Source: Flavobacterium agri (GTDB taxonomy: Bacteria; Bacteroidota; Bacteroidia; Flavobacteriales; Flavobacteriaceae). From it: a DNA stretch of 64,000 bases. Shown one piece after another: positions 24,925-33,036 of the stretch. How positions within the stretch are numbered: the first letter of the stretch is position 1; each line of letters starts with the position of its first letter. The stretch spans positions 483,046 to 547,045 of the forward strand of contig NZ_JACBJI010000002.1 of assembly GCF_013401995.1 (NCBI RefSeq), given 5' to 3'. The translations under genes and the position numbers were made by a program. The notes below the pieces were generated by a model that did not search any database, had not been told where the DNA came from, and saw nothing but the letters and a program-made list of their open reading frames with translations.

Positions 24925-25212
24925 ATGAAAAAGTATCGAATCCTATTCGGTAGAGCATCTCTATTGGCTCTATTTACCTCAATTGGTCTGAATGGCCAGC
25001 AATCAACCAAAATCCAAATTACCCCTGAACTTGCCAAGCAAGCCATCGAAAAGCACAATTTGTATCGCACGCAAATTTTTCCTGTGCATCGAAAGGAAAT
25101 CGAATATCACACTAAGGACACCGCTTATGCTACAAAACGGGACTACAAGTATGCCTTGCAAATGATTGAGAAATACAAGGATTTCGATTCTCCATCCAGT
25201 TTCCAATACTGA
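24925..25212 (+). CDS. Possible small secreted protein, perhaps truncated at a junction
   Basis: Frame of 95 residues from ATG 24925, directly after the third copy of the repeated motif. It begins MKKYRILFGRASLLALFTSI, which could be a signal peptide ending near N-G-Q-Q. The rest (ITPELAKQAIEKHNLYRT onward) is charged and helical. Its stop falls exactly where the patatin fragment on the other strand breaks off, so the end may have been created by the rearrangement. Unrecognised; low confidence that it is functional. Confidence 0.35.
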   Translation: MKKYRILFGRASLLALFTSIGLNGQQSTKIQITPELAKQAIEKHNLYRTQIFPVHRKEIEYHTKDTAYATKRDYKYALQMIEKYKDFDSPSSFQY

Positions 25213-25401
25213 AATCCCACGACTTATTGCTAATGCAATTAGTCCGCCAGTTGATGTCCCGCAAATCATATCAAAATAGTCTCCGACTTTTTTACCAGTT
25301 TTTTCTTCAATTCTAGCAAGAACTGATGCGCTATATAGACCTTTTATTCCACCACCGTCTATCGTGAGGATTTTGAAAACGTTCTTATCGTTTGTTTCCA
25401 T
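25210..25401 (-). pseudogene. N-terminal fragment of a patatin-like phospholipase (CapV-like)
   Basis: Starting at ATG 25401 the first 64 residues carry the patatin oxyanion loop D-G-G-G-I-K-G and the nucleophile elbow G-T-S-T-G-G of the Ser-Asp dyad, with the intervening LYSASVLARIEEKTGKK. This N-terminus strongly resembles the phospholipase effectors of CBASS. After GIS the similarity stops; the frame runs on for 69 residues that are antisense to the small + strand frame. The catalytic Asp region and the remaining two thirds are missing. The gene is a remnant of a deleted defence system or effector. Confidence 0.75.
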
Positions 25402-25552
25402 TGAAATTTTGTTTAAAGCTGTTGTTGATTGTACTTGGGACGAACATAATAGCGCACAACTTGTTTATATGGGCAATAAAACACCAACATATAAATTAGG
25501 CAAAACAAATCTAACGCATTTTTCTTCACCCAGTTACGGTTTTCCATAAACC

Positions 25553-25576
25553 AAAAAAAAGACCGCTTAGCGGTCC
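25553..25576 (-). terminator. Rho-independent terminator of the XRE regulator gene
   Basis: GACCGCT/AGCGGTC stem with a one-nucleotide gap (25561-25575), followed on the - strand by eight T residues (25553-25560); 20 nt past the stop of the regulator. Confidence 0.85.
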
Positions 25577-25595
25577 TTCAAATTATTCAAAAAAA

Positions 25596-25949
25596 TCAGT
25601 TTTTATTTCTTCTCTCCGCTTCCAACAACCTCTCATAAAGCTCCACAATCTTATCAATCGGGTTAAAATTATAAATCGGACCAAAACTTTGTCCGGTAGC
25701 ATTATCTCCAAACGTATTGAAATAATTAATCACGCCCTCCTCACTAAAATTCTTTATAGCCTCCGGCGTCACCCCCAATGCCTTCGCCACCTCAACCAAC
25801 TTCTCCTCATCGATCGTCTCGCTGTTCTCCATGAGCGAAATGGCCTGTTGGTTCGTGCCGAGTGCCTGGGCCAGGGCTTCCTGCTTCATGTCGCGCAGTT
25901 CGCGGATGCGGCTTATTTTTCTTCCGATGTGGTTTTTGGTAGGTGTCAT
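25596..25949 (-). CDS. XRE-family helix-turn-helix regulator
   Basis: A 117-residue protein with an HTH_3 domain at 8-65: IGRKISRIRELRDMKQEAL, QALGTNQQAISLMEN as recognition helix and LVEVAKALGVTPEAI. The C-terminal ~45 residues (NYFNTFGDN ... IVELYERLLEAERR) are typical of a Bacteroidota family where a coiled-coil tail follows. It should bind DNA as a dimer; the target is not apparent. It marks the end of the AT-rich island: the 3' half of the gene is AT-rich, the 5' half is not. Confidence 0.9.
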   Translation of the reverse strand: MTPTKNHIGRKISRIRELRDMKQEALAQALGTNQQAISLMENSETIDEEKLVEVAKALGVTPEAIKNFSEEGVINYFNTFGDNATGQSFGPIYNFNPIDKIVELYERLLEAERRNKN

Positions 25950-26103
25950 GGTGCAAAGGTATTAGGGTGAATGAAACTCCTCAAATGTATAAAACATGTA
26001 CCATACATGAAAAAATGATGGGGTACATATTGGGTTGTGGCGTACTTGCGGGTCTGACAAAAATACACTTTTTCACGCATGTACCACCTAAAACCTTTCG
26101 ATT

Positions 26104-27840
26104 ATGAACCACTACATTTTGACCCCCGAAGACCATCCCGGCAGCCATCTTATCGAGAAAGCGATCGATGAGACGTTGGGCTTCATCAATGCCGATTGCG
26201 TGTACCTGTCCGTAAACAATCAGTGCGGACCCGAAACGATCGTGACTTTTTATATGGATAAAGACAGCACCCAACTGGCCGAACTTGAGGTGTTGGCCGA
26301 CAAGGTGTTTGCGAAGTATCCCGCTTTCGCGTATCGGCTGTTCTCGTGCGACTATGCCGAGGATGCGTTGCGCAAGGGCAACCTGTTCATGGTGCGCCAT
26401 GTGGCGCTGGGGTCGGTCGCCTACGCCAACCCCGAGGGCGGGCATCCGTTCTTCCCCGAGGCGGCCATGCCCAACCGATTGATCACGCGGGCAAAGAAAC
26501 TTTTCAAAAAGAGGCTGCAAAAGTGCGACCGTATCCTGAGCGATTATGTCCGTTGCATAGAGCACGAGAACTTCACAGAAGCGGTATTCGTGCTGCACCG
26601 GGCTTTGGAAGTGCTATACAAGACGGGCGCGAATTTTTTGACGGGCAGGCCGCTCGTTTCCAAAAGCATAGCGGTGCAGCAGGAGAACATCAGGACGTTT
26701 GCGCCTGCGTTGGGCCATTTGTTCGATCCCGCGGGCGAAGAAGAGTGCTTTTTGCTGGAACAGCTCGACAAAACCTATCCGGCCATGAAACGCCGCCGGT
26801 TCCCGGAGCCGAAATTCAAGCGTGAAGACGTTGGGAAGATCCTCGCTAAAGTAGCGTTGGCGAAAAAAGAAGTGGAGCGGCTTTTCGCAGAGGCGGTAGG
26901 CGAGTGTTTCAGGAAAACGAAAAGGCATCACCTTATCGGTTTGGAGATAAAGGATGCTGAGAACAAATCCAAAGCCGTAAGACAGAAGCCGTCGGAAACG
27001 AACCCGGAACTTATCGTCAGCACTATCACCAAGAACCTCGACACCGCGGCGATTTACTGCTTCGGCAAAAGTACGGCTAACGCCGGGCGGCTGTCCCCAC
27101 TGGTTTCGGAACGTGAAAACGATGCGTCGCGCGAACATTTTTACATCCTGGCCCTCGTGGAAGCCATGAAGGAAAATGCGGTGGCCGACATCAGCGATGC
27201 GATCCGCGTGAAGAGCGACGACAAATGTACGGTCACGCTGCTGCTGCATACGGTCACCTCACTTAGGCACCGCACCGACCACGGCGTGTTTTTCTTTAGC
27301 GAAGTATTCAAAAAAGGCGAAGTGCTGTACGAGCACGAGACGGTTCCGCCGGGTTTGAATTTTGTAAGTCGCAAGCGCTCGGCCAAAGTGTCGCGGGCGT
27401 ATTGGAACAGCCGGATGGCGATTGCCGCAACGTTCCTCGATTCGGAAAACCAGATCGAGCGTTCGGGCGTCGAGGTCGTCAAGCAGTCGATGTTGCATGT
27501 GGCGGCCGAACACGTTTGCCTGGGGCTGATCGAGGTGTTTCTGGCGTATCGCCCAAACCATTACGGCCTGGGCTACCTGTTCGACCTGTGCGATTATTTC
27601 ACGCCCCTGTGCCGCGAGGTTTTCCCGAGGGACACCGAAGAAGGAAAACTGCTGTTCAAATTATTGTGCGGCAACATGAGCAGCCTGAGGCGGGCCGTGC
27701 CCGATTATTCCGATTTTACCTATACCGAACTGCTCGAAAAACGGCTGCATCTGTTTGTGGAGCGGGCGAATATTTTGGTGGAAGAAGAATTGAAGCGCAC
27801 GGAAGAGACAGGCCATGGCCCAACGGGCGTAAGCGGATGA
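26104..27840 (+). CDS. Large protein with HEPN-like domains
   Basis: A 578-residue soluble protein. The C-terminal ~150 residues have the HEPN pattern of this flavobacterial family: a helix with VAAEHVCLGLIEVFLAYRPN, HYGLGYLFDLCDYFTPL, FKLL and a final long helix LFVERANILVEEELKR. A similar helical unit may lie at 155-280 (FTEAVFVLHRALEVLYKTG). The N-terminus could be a degenerate nucleotidyltransferase-like domain. HEPN proteins are often RNases or partners of nucleotidyltransferases in toxin-antitoxin systems; here the R-x4-6-H catalytic motif is not obvious, so it may be a binding module. The gene is ordinary in composition. Confidence 0.6.
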   Translation: MNHYILTPEDHPGSHLIEKAIDETLGFINADCVYLSVNNQCGPETIVTFYMDKDSTQLAELEVLADKVFAKYPAFAYRLFSCDYAEDALRKGNLFMVRHVALGSVAYANPEGGHPFFPEAAMPNRLITRAKKLFKKRLQKCDRILSDYVRCIEHENFTEAVFVLHRALEVLYKTGANFLTGRPLVSKSIAVQQENIRTFAPALGHLFDPAGEEECFLLEQLDKTYPAMKRRRFPEPKFKREDVGKILAKVALAKKEVERLFAEAVGECFRKTKRHHLIGLEIKDAENKSKAVRQKPSETNPELIVSTITKNLDTAAIYCFGKSTANAGRLSPLVSERENDASREHFYILALVEAMKENAVADISDAIRVKSDDKCTVTLLLHTVTSLRHRTDHGVFFFSEVFKKGEVLYEHETVPPGLNFVSRKRSAKVSRAYWNSRMAIAATFLDSENQIERSGVEVVKQSMLHVAAEHVCLGLIEVFLAYRPNHYGLGYLFDLCDYFTPLCREVFPRDTEEGKLLFKLLCGNMSSLRRAVPDYSDFTYTELLEKRLHLFVERANILVEEELKRTEETGHGPTGVSG

Positions 27841-27874
27841 TTCCTGCATCCGAAGGCGGCGAAATCGCCCCATC

Positions 27875-28972
27875 TTACTTTTCCTCTCCCGCAAAACTGT
27901 AAGGCAACCCATGCAACAACGCAAAAATTCCATTGCTGACAGGGTTCGGGTCGGCCTCGAACGTATTGCAAAGCAAAAGGATGACGAGGTCTTCGTTCAC
28001 GACATGGGTCATCACGGAACGGAAACCGTTTATCGCCCCTTGATGGAACACAAAGTGTACTTCGGTTTTCAAATCCGGCACGAACGATTTGATGGTCCCG
28101 ACACCGTATCCGTAGTTCGACGAGAAAGGGGTGAACATCATTTCGGTGCTTTTTGCGGACAATAGTTTGTTCGAGAACAGCGCTTTATCCCACTTGAGTA
28201 AATCCCCTGTCGTGGAATACATCGCTCCGGCTGAGAATATGGTGGAGGAGATGTCGATATACTCGGCGTTCGAATAGCCCGACGGGCCATAATTATACCC
28301 TTTCGCCCTGTTTTTGATCAGTCGTTCGGGCGTTTCCATTCCCGTATTTTGCATGTGCAGTACGTCGAGAATCTTTTTTTGCAGCACATTGGCGTACGTG
28401 TCGTGCGTGACCTCTTCGATGATGCCGCCCAAAAGATAATAACCTGCGTTCGAGTATTTGTATTGGGTACCGGGTTCATGCAACAGCGTGTCGCTGCAAA
28501 ACTTTTGTATGAATTCGCGGTGGTCGTATTGCCGTTTGCTTATTTCAGTGAAAAAATCGTCCCTTTCGGTATAGTCCGGCAAACCTGCCGTGTGGGTCAG
28601 CAAATGGTGGATGGTTATTTTTTCGGCGAGCTCTTTTTTGTAATACGGCAGGTACCGTGTTATCGGCGCGTGCAAATCCAGTTGCCCCGATTCCGCGAGC
28701 TGCAGGATCAACACCGCGGTGAATTGCTTGGTCAGCGACGCGATTCGGAACCGGGTGTCTTGCGTATTCGGGATGTCGAATTCGCGGTCCGCCAGCCCAT
28801 AGCTTCGCGCAAATACGATATGCCCTTTTCGGGCCACAGCCACATTGCCGTTGAAACGTCCGAGCTTGGCATACGATTGCACCAGGGCATCTATTTTTTC
28901 TGTTTGGGTTTGGGCAGTGACGGTAGCGACCCAAAAGCACGCAATCAAAAAGAAGTATTTTAATGGGTTCAT
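27875..28972 (-). CDS. Secreted serine hydrolase, class C beta-lactamase fold
   Basis: A 365-residue protein with a clear signal peptide (cut after V-T-A-Q near residue 21). The S-x-x-K is S79-L-T-K82 in RIASLTKQFT, the Y-x-N is YSN in YKYSNAGYYLLGG and the third motif is HQG in FHQGAINGF. Hence a periplasmic D-Ala-D-Ala peptidase or esterase of the AmpC/penicillin-binding class rather than necessarily a beta-lactamase. A similar enzyme is encoded at 57570. Confidence 0.9.
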   Translation of the reverse strand: MNPLKYFFLIACFWVATVTAQTQTEKIDALVQSYAKLGRFNGNVAVARKGHIVFARSYGLADREFDIPNTQDTRFRIASLTKQFTAVLILQLAESGQLDLHAPITRYLPYYKKELAEKITIHHLLTHTAGLPDYTERDDFFTEISKRQYDHREFIQKFCSDTLLHEPGTQYKYSNAGYYLLGGIIEEVTHDTYANVLQKKILDVLHMQNTGMETPERLIKNRAKGYNYGPSGYSNAEYIDISSTIFSAGAMYSTTGDLLKWDKALFSNKLLSAKSTEMMFTPFSSNYGYGVGTIKSFVPDLKTEVHFVFHQGAINGFRSVMTHVVNEDLVILLLCNTFEADPNPVSNGIFALLHGLPYSFAGEEK

Positions 28973-29024
28973 AAAGTGTTGTTTTAGATTTCGGACCGGT
29001 GCGTCTTTGTACTATAAGCAAACG

Positions 29025-29678
29025 CTAGTCTGCAAGACACCGTACCGACATTCCCGCGCCCTTGCCGTAATCGGCACTGTACCATCCCACTTCGTCACCC
29101 TTCAGCAAATAGTATTGCCAGGCATAGGAAGATTCCAGTTCGGTTTTTGTCCACCAACGCCCGAGGCAACGGTTTTTGTCGAAATAACCGCTGTAGTAGC
29201 GCATGCTGCCCGGACGTCCGTCAAAACCGCTTTCGTTCGTGCCGTTCTCCGCACCGGGCCAGCCTTCGGTACTTTTGAGTTTTTTTCCCGCCATTTTCTG
29301 TCCGCCAAGGAAATCCACGAGGGTTTCCCAATCGGCTTTCGAGGGCACATGGTAGCCTTTGGGAGCCAGGCCGCGCGGATCGCTTACCGCGAACCAGTTG
29401 TAGAGTTTGCCGTATTTCAATTCGTTTTCGGGGTCGTTGCCGTAGTAGCACCACGCTGGTTTATGCTCTTCGTATGCTTTTTTCCATTCCTCGTCCGTTT
29501 TGGCGTGCGGTATCGGGTCGCCGTTCCTAAACGTGTCCACGTTGAGGTTTTCGGCCATCCATTGCTGTTGACCGATTTTAACCGTGGCGGGTTTGGTTTG
29601 GCCCTGAGCCGCCACGCCGAAGCAGCACATCATGAAAAAGAAAACGCAGGAAATAGCGGGGTTGATCTTTTTTGCCAT
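29025..29678 (-). CDS. Secreted FISUMP-domain protein
   Basis: A 217-residue protein with a signal peptide (MAKKINPAISCVFFFMMCCF ... V-A-A-Q). The mature part shows the FISUMP (Fibrobacter succinogenes paralogous) pattern: IGQQQWMAENLNV, KYGKLYNWFAVSDPRGLAPKG, YHVPSKADWETLVDFLGG, WWTKTELES and the C-terminal MSVRCLAD. Function unknown; extracellular or periplasmic. ATG 29678 fits the signal peptide, whereas the longer frame adds an unlikely polar leader. Confidence 0.85.
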   Translation of the reverse strand: MAKKINPAISCVFFFMMCCFGVAAQGQTKPATVKIGQQQWMAENLNVDTFRNGDPIPHAKTDEEWKKAYEEHKPAWCYYGNDPENELKYGKLYNWFAVSDPRGLAPKGYHVPSKADWETLVDFLGGQKMAGKKLKSTEGWPGAENGTNESGFDGRPGSMRYYSGYFDKNRCLGRWWTKTELESSYAWQYYLLKGDEVGWYSADYGKGAGMSVRCLAD

Positions 29679-29910
29679 CGTGTGGGTTTGGTTTAAAACA
29701 TCCACAATATAATCCTTTTTGGCCTTGTGGGAATGCTGTTTTTTATCATAAAAACTTGATGGGGATGGGGTAAAAGAGTCGCTCAAGCTCGAGATCAGGC
29801 AAGAGGTATTGGCGTCCAAAAGTCATTGCTCGAGGGCTCAAAGGAATAAGATGACGTCCTGGGATTGGTCGAGAACCATCATCAATCGGTCAAAGTGCAG
29901 AAATCGAGTG

Positions 29911-30300
29911 CTACTTCCTTCGCCACGTCCTGTTGTACAGGAACCCGCCGACCAAAAAAAACAGCAGATTCAAAACCAACCATACGGTCTTTTTAAACCC
30001 GTACCCATACGCTTCCGATATATAAAACGTCAGGCAGGCCGTCACGCAAAAAATCGCGGACAAACACATCATCTGCACATTCCTGCCGGCATCATATTTC
30101 CGCAGCAACGGAAAAGCGACGGCCATTGCCATCACCGCGGGGAGAAGGAATAAAAATTCACAAAGCAGGTAAAACAGGAACAACTGGAAAAGCGGCCCGA
30201 TGGCAAAAGCCGAGGTATCGCCCTCGAATAGGGCGAATGCGATCGGTACGACAACCAAAGTGGTCGTCCAGGCCTTGAAAATGTGGTAATCGTTTTTCAC
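29911..30300 (-). CDS. Small four-helix membrane protein, unknown
   Basis: A 129-residue protein with four hydrophobic helices (about 12-30, 35-62, 78-95, 103-122) and a basic C-terminus NRTWRRK. No family recognised. It follows the small orphan genes on the same strand but with a 38-nt gap to the next; no functional hint. Confidence 0.65.
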   Translation of the reverse strand: MKNDYHIFKAWTTTLVVVPIAFALFEGDTSAFAIGPLFQLFLFYLLCEFLFLLPAVMAMAVAFPLLRKYDAGRNVQMMCLSAIFCVTACLTFYISEAYGYGFKKTVWLVLNLLFFLVGGFLYNRTWRRK

Positions 30301-30338
30301 GTATCGGGTTCAATTCGTTTCAGGTTGAAAACATGCGG

Positions 30339-30758
30339 CTACCACTCCCGCCATTCCTCCGTCACATCCTCATCAACGGCATTATACCCTTTTTTGTTTC
30401 CCGCAAGGATGATGATGTCCGCGATCTGTTCCCGTTCGCCGGTTTCGATGAGTTCGCCTTCGCAGTCGTCATTGAGTTCGTTGAGTTGCATAACAGTCGA
30501 CTCGACGACCGCCATGCCTTTTTCTTTCGAGTTCGTTTTGGCCATTTGCACGAGATATTCCTTGAGTATCAGCACACATTTTTCGACGTCTTTTTTTGAA
30601 TACGAAGGTTCGGCTTCTTTCCTATACGAAAGCATCGAAGTTTTGAGGTCGTTGATTTTTGATTCCAGTTCGTCTATTTGCGGTTGCGCTGTTTTTTTAG
30701 CGGAAGAAAGGAATGGAAACAGCGATAGCAGCGAGGTGAAAAAAGATTTATTCGACAT
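30339..30758 (-). CDS. Unknown 139-residue helical protein
   Basis: Begins with a hydrophobic stretch (FFTSLLSLFPFLSSAKK), then a coiled-coil-like helix IDELESKINDLKTSML, a helical middle and an acidic end V-D-E-D-V-T-E-E-W-R-E-W. I do not recognise it. First of several small same-strand genes from 32880 down to 30339, none with assigned function. Confidence 0.6.
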   Translation of the reverse strand: MSNKSFFTSLLSLFPFLSSAKKTAQPQIDELESKINDLKTSMLSYRKEAEPSYSKKDVEKCVLILKEYLVQMAKTNSKEKGMAVVESTVMQLNELNDDCEGELIETGEREQIADIIILAGNKKGYNAVDEDVTEEWREW

Positions 30759-30864
30759 TTGATTTTGGTTGTTGATGAATCTAACGCCAAGATATAAACT
30801 AATCCGTTAACGTACATCAACCGGAATACAGGTCGTTGATCGGCTACACGCATTAAGGCGTCGG

Positions 30865-31245
30865 TCATGGTCTTTCTAAATCTTCGAGCCGGACGTTCCC
30901 AAGGTTTCGGACGGATTCTTCAAGCAATTTCTCGATTTGGTTTACTATTCGTGCAAAATCCTTTGAGGTAACCAGGCTTTTGTACCATTGCAAAGGGACC
31001 GATGAATAGCCGCCTTCACGCCATGCTACATTTATGAAATTCCAAAGATCGGTGTTTACTCCTGTCGCTTCGAAGTTGGGTTGTATGATTATGGCCTTGC
31101 GGATATCATTTTCGACCCAATCGATCCTGCGTTCCTCGAACGTTCGTAATTGTTGCGGATAGCCGGGCCTGTCTTTCGTGAGTCTTGCCCCGAGTTCGGT
31201 AGCATAATGTTCAATGATCGGATCTATGTCCCGGAATCGTTTCAT
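30865..31245 (-). CDS. Unknown 126-residue soluble protein
   Basis: Charged alpha-helical protein: start MKRFRDIDPIIEHYATELG, a segment RRIDWVENDIRKAIIIQPNF, WNFINVAWREGG and a C-terminal helix with VNQIEKLLEESVRNLG. Size and style match proteins in immunity or uncharacterised polymorphic-toxin loci. No domain identified. Confidence 0.6.
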   Translation of the reverse strand: MKRFRDIDPIIEHYATELGARLTKDRPGYPQQLRTFEERRIDWVENDIRKAIIIQPNFEATGVNTDLWNFINVAWREGGYSSVPLQWYKSLVTSKDFARIVNQIEKLLEESVRNLGNVRLEDLERP

Positions 31246-31282
31246 TTTATTCGTTGATTTGAAATAATAGATGTCAACACAA

Positions 31283-31729
31283 TTATCGGCTGGAGTTTTG
31301 CAGCATCGGATTTAAAATTTCTAGGATAATTCCTGTACCGATTAAAGTCGGGCCTTCGTAAAATTCAAATTCCAGGTTTTCATACAATTGGTTCTTAAAA
31401 TAGTCCACGCCCAATATTCTTATTTCCGCCTTTACGGTGTCGCCGGGATATACTTTTTCGACATCCGGGAAATATTGTCCGCCCGACGTGAGCATTTCAG
31501 AGAACGGAAACTTTATAGCAGGTCGATATCCTGACATTGCCGCGGTTTTTCTTCCGCCTTCTTCGGTCGTGCGATAGGTCAATGAAGCGATGAAGTCGGG
31601 TTTTTTCTTTTCGAGCGATTCATTCGAGTTTGATCCGGAAGTTTGTAAAATTTCGGAGTATTTTTTTGCGAATCCTGAAATCGGTTTCTCCTTTTCTTTT
31701 TTAAAAATCCTGTTTATCCAATCAAACAT
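31283..31729 (-). CDS. EF-Tu domain III-like small protein
   Basis: A 148-residue protein. Residues ~50-140 follow the beta-barrel pattern of EF-Tu C-terminal domain: TTEEGGRKTAAMSGYRPAI, a turn, VYPGDTVKAEIRIL and the last strand EFYEGPTLIGTGIILEIL. There is no GTPase domain; the N-terminal 45 residues are basic and variable (IFKKEKEKPISGF). Such stand-alone domains have been seen near toxin-immunity genes. It may mimic or bind translation components; inference. Confidence 0.6.
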   Translation of the reverse strand: MFDWINRIFKKEKEKPISGFAKKYSEILQTSGSNSNESLEKKKPDFIASLTYRTTEEGGRKTAAMSGYRPAIKFPFSEMLTSGGQYFPDVEKVYPGDTVKAEIRILGVDYFKNQLYENLEFEFYEGPTLIGTGIILEILNPMLQNSSR

Positions 31730-31745
31730 GTCTTGTTAGTGGTGG

Positions 31746-32225
31746 TCAGCCTGCGTTTTCTAGTAGTTCAATTAATTTTTCAATATTGTTTCGTGGCATT
31801 TTGACAACGGAAGCAATTTCGGATTCACCATTGGAAATGATCAAAACACCGACATTCTCTTCCTCATATCCGACAGGACAGACCGAGTAAGAAATTTCGT
31901 TTCGCCGAATACTTTTCTTTCCATCCCTAAAATAACGATAATCCGCTATATAGCTGATCTCATCGTTACGGAATCGGATAATTTCTTCGCCGCGGTGATT
32001 CCATAAAGCCAACCGCAACATATAGAAGCCGAGCAATGAAAATACCCCGATTGCGATGAGTCCGCCAAACTTTATTCCCGCACCGCTTATGACGGAAAGC
32101 ACGAATCCCGATAGCGGCAAAGCAAAACAAAGTATCGTGATCAAATACAGAATGGAAAGTATTATGATCGGCGATCGCCTTACTTTAAGTTTTAGTTGAT
32201 TGTCTTGAAAATCGAATTGGGTCAC
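31746..32225 (-). CDS. Unknown 159-residue membrane protein with soluble tail
   Basis: Two hydrophobic helices (about 19-45 and 52-74) followed by a ~85-residue soluble domain with IIRFRNDEISYIADYRYFR and VGVLIISNGESEI, a PH-like beta pattern. 16 nt separate it from the next gene. Unassigned. Confidence 0.6.
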   Translation of the reverse strand: MTQFDFQDNQLKLKVRRSPIIILSILYLITILCFALPLSGFVLSVISGAGIKFGGLIAIGVFSLLGFYMLRLALWNHRGEEIIRFRNDEISYIADYRYFRDGKKSIRRNEISYSVCPVGYEEENVGVLIISNGESEIASVVKMPRNNIEKLIELLENAG

Positions 32226-32262
32226 GGGTCTGTTGTAAATGATTAAAAATGTCGGCAGCAGG

Positions 32263-32880
32263 TCATTTCAGGATTTCCCACCAGCTTTTTCGGTTATTCA
32301 ATGTTTTAAATTTAAATGTATCCAGGTCCAAGGTAAAATGGGTTTCGGTAAAATTACCGTTCGAATCGAAATCATGTAATGTCCCATGCAATGCGTCCCC
32401 GATTATCCGAACGTCGCTGATCCCGTCAAGACACAAATTCGGGAAATGTTGTACTTCCTGCCTTGACCGGACCACGGTAATCGAATATTCGCCCACAAGT
32501 ATGAACAGATTTTCATGCTCGACCACATTTTTATAATCGAATCCGGGAATTTCGAATGAATGATGGTTTTCCGGATCGATCATGTAGCAAATCCCTCTTG
32601 CTATTACCAGGATATTGTCGTCACCGAGCCTGCAGACAAATTCCAGATTTGAATTCCCGGTCTCGAAGTTACCGATCCATCTCTTTCCGTCACGTTTAAG
32701 AAATTCGACAACGAAACCTTCGGAATATTCCCTATAACCATTTGGCGGGACAGAGAAATACATGTCTCCATACGGAGGTAGTCCTTTTAGTATTTTAAAA
32801 TGTTCTTTCAAGGTATTCTTTTTGACTTGCCGTGAACCGACAGCGAGCCGCAAGTGGTGATACTCTTCGGTTCGCAACAA
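32263..32880 (-). CDS. Unknown 205-residue beta-rich protein, immunity-like
   Basis: Beta-rich soluble protein with the segment KRWIGNFETGNSNLEFV, then GDDNILVIARGICYMID and VEHENLFILVGEYSITV, and a C-terminal WWEILK. The W-I-G-N-F-x-x-G pattern reminds me of uncharacterised polyimmunity-locus proteins, but I cannot name the family. First gene of the - strand row of small orphans. Confidence 0.6.
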   Translation of the reverse strand: MLRTEEYHHLRLAVGSRQVKKNTLKEHFKILKGLPPYGDMYFSVPPNGYREYSEGFVVEFLKRDGKRWIGNFETGNSNLEFVCRLGDDNILVIARGICYMIDPENHHSFEIPGFDYKNVVEHENLFILVGEYSITVVRSRQEVQHFPNLCLDGISDVRIIGDALHGTLHDFDSNGNFTETHFTLDLDTFKFKTLNNRKSWWEILK

Positions 32881-33036
32881 ATATAAACCATTCCTATTAT
32901 GTGTTTCGGTCGCATTTGCGATATTTCGCCTGGGTGAAGGAGCATGCCGACATTTGTGAACCCCTTAACTCAAGCGATTCCGGAAGCCTTTAAATTGTAA
33001 TTTTGGAAGAAGTCGTGTGCAACCGACTATAAAGCA

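Noticed and set aside
25003..25209. C-terminal part of the open frame that starts with the patatin motifs
   Set aside because: No patatin similarity after residue 64; it is antisense to another frame, so it is not counted as gene sequence.
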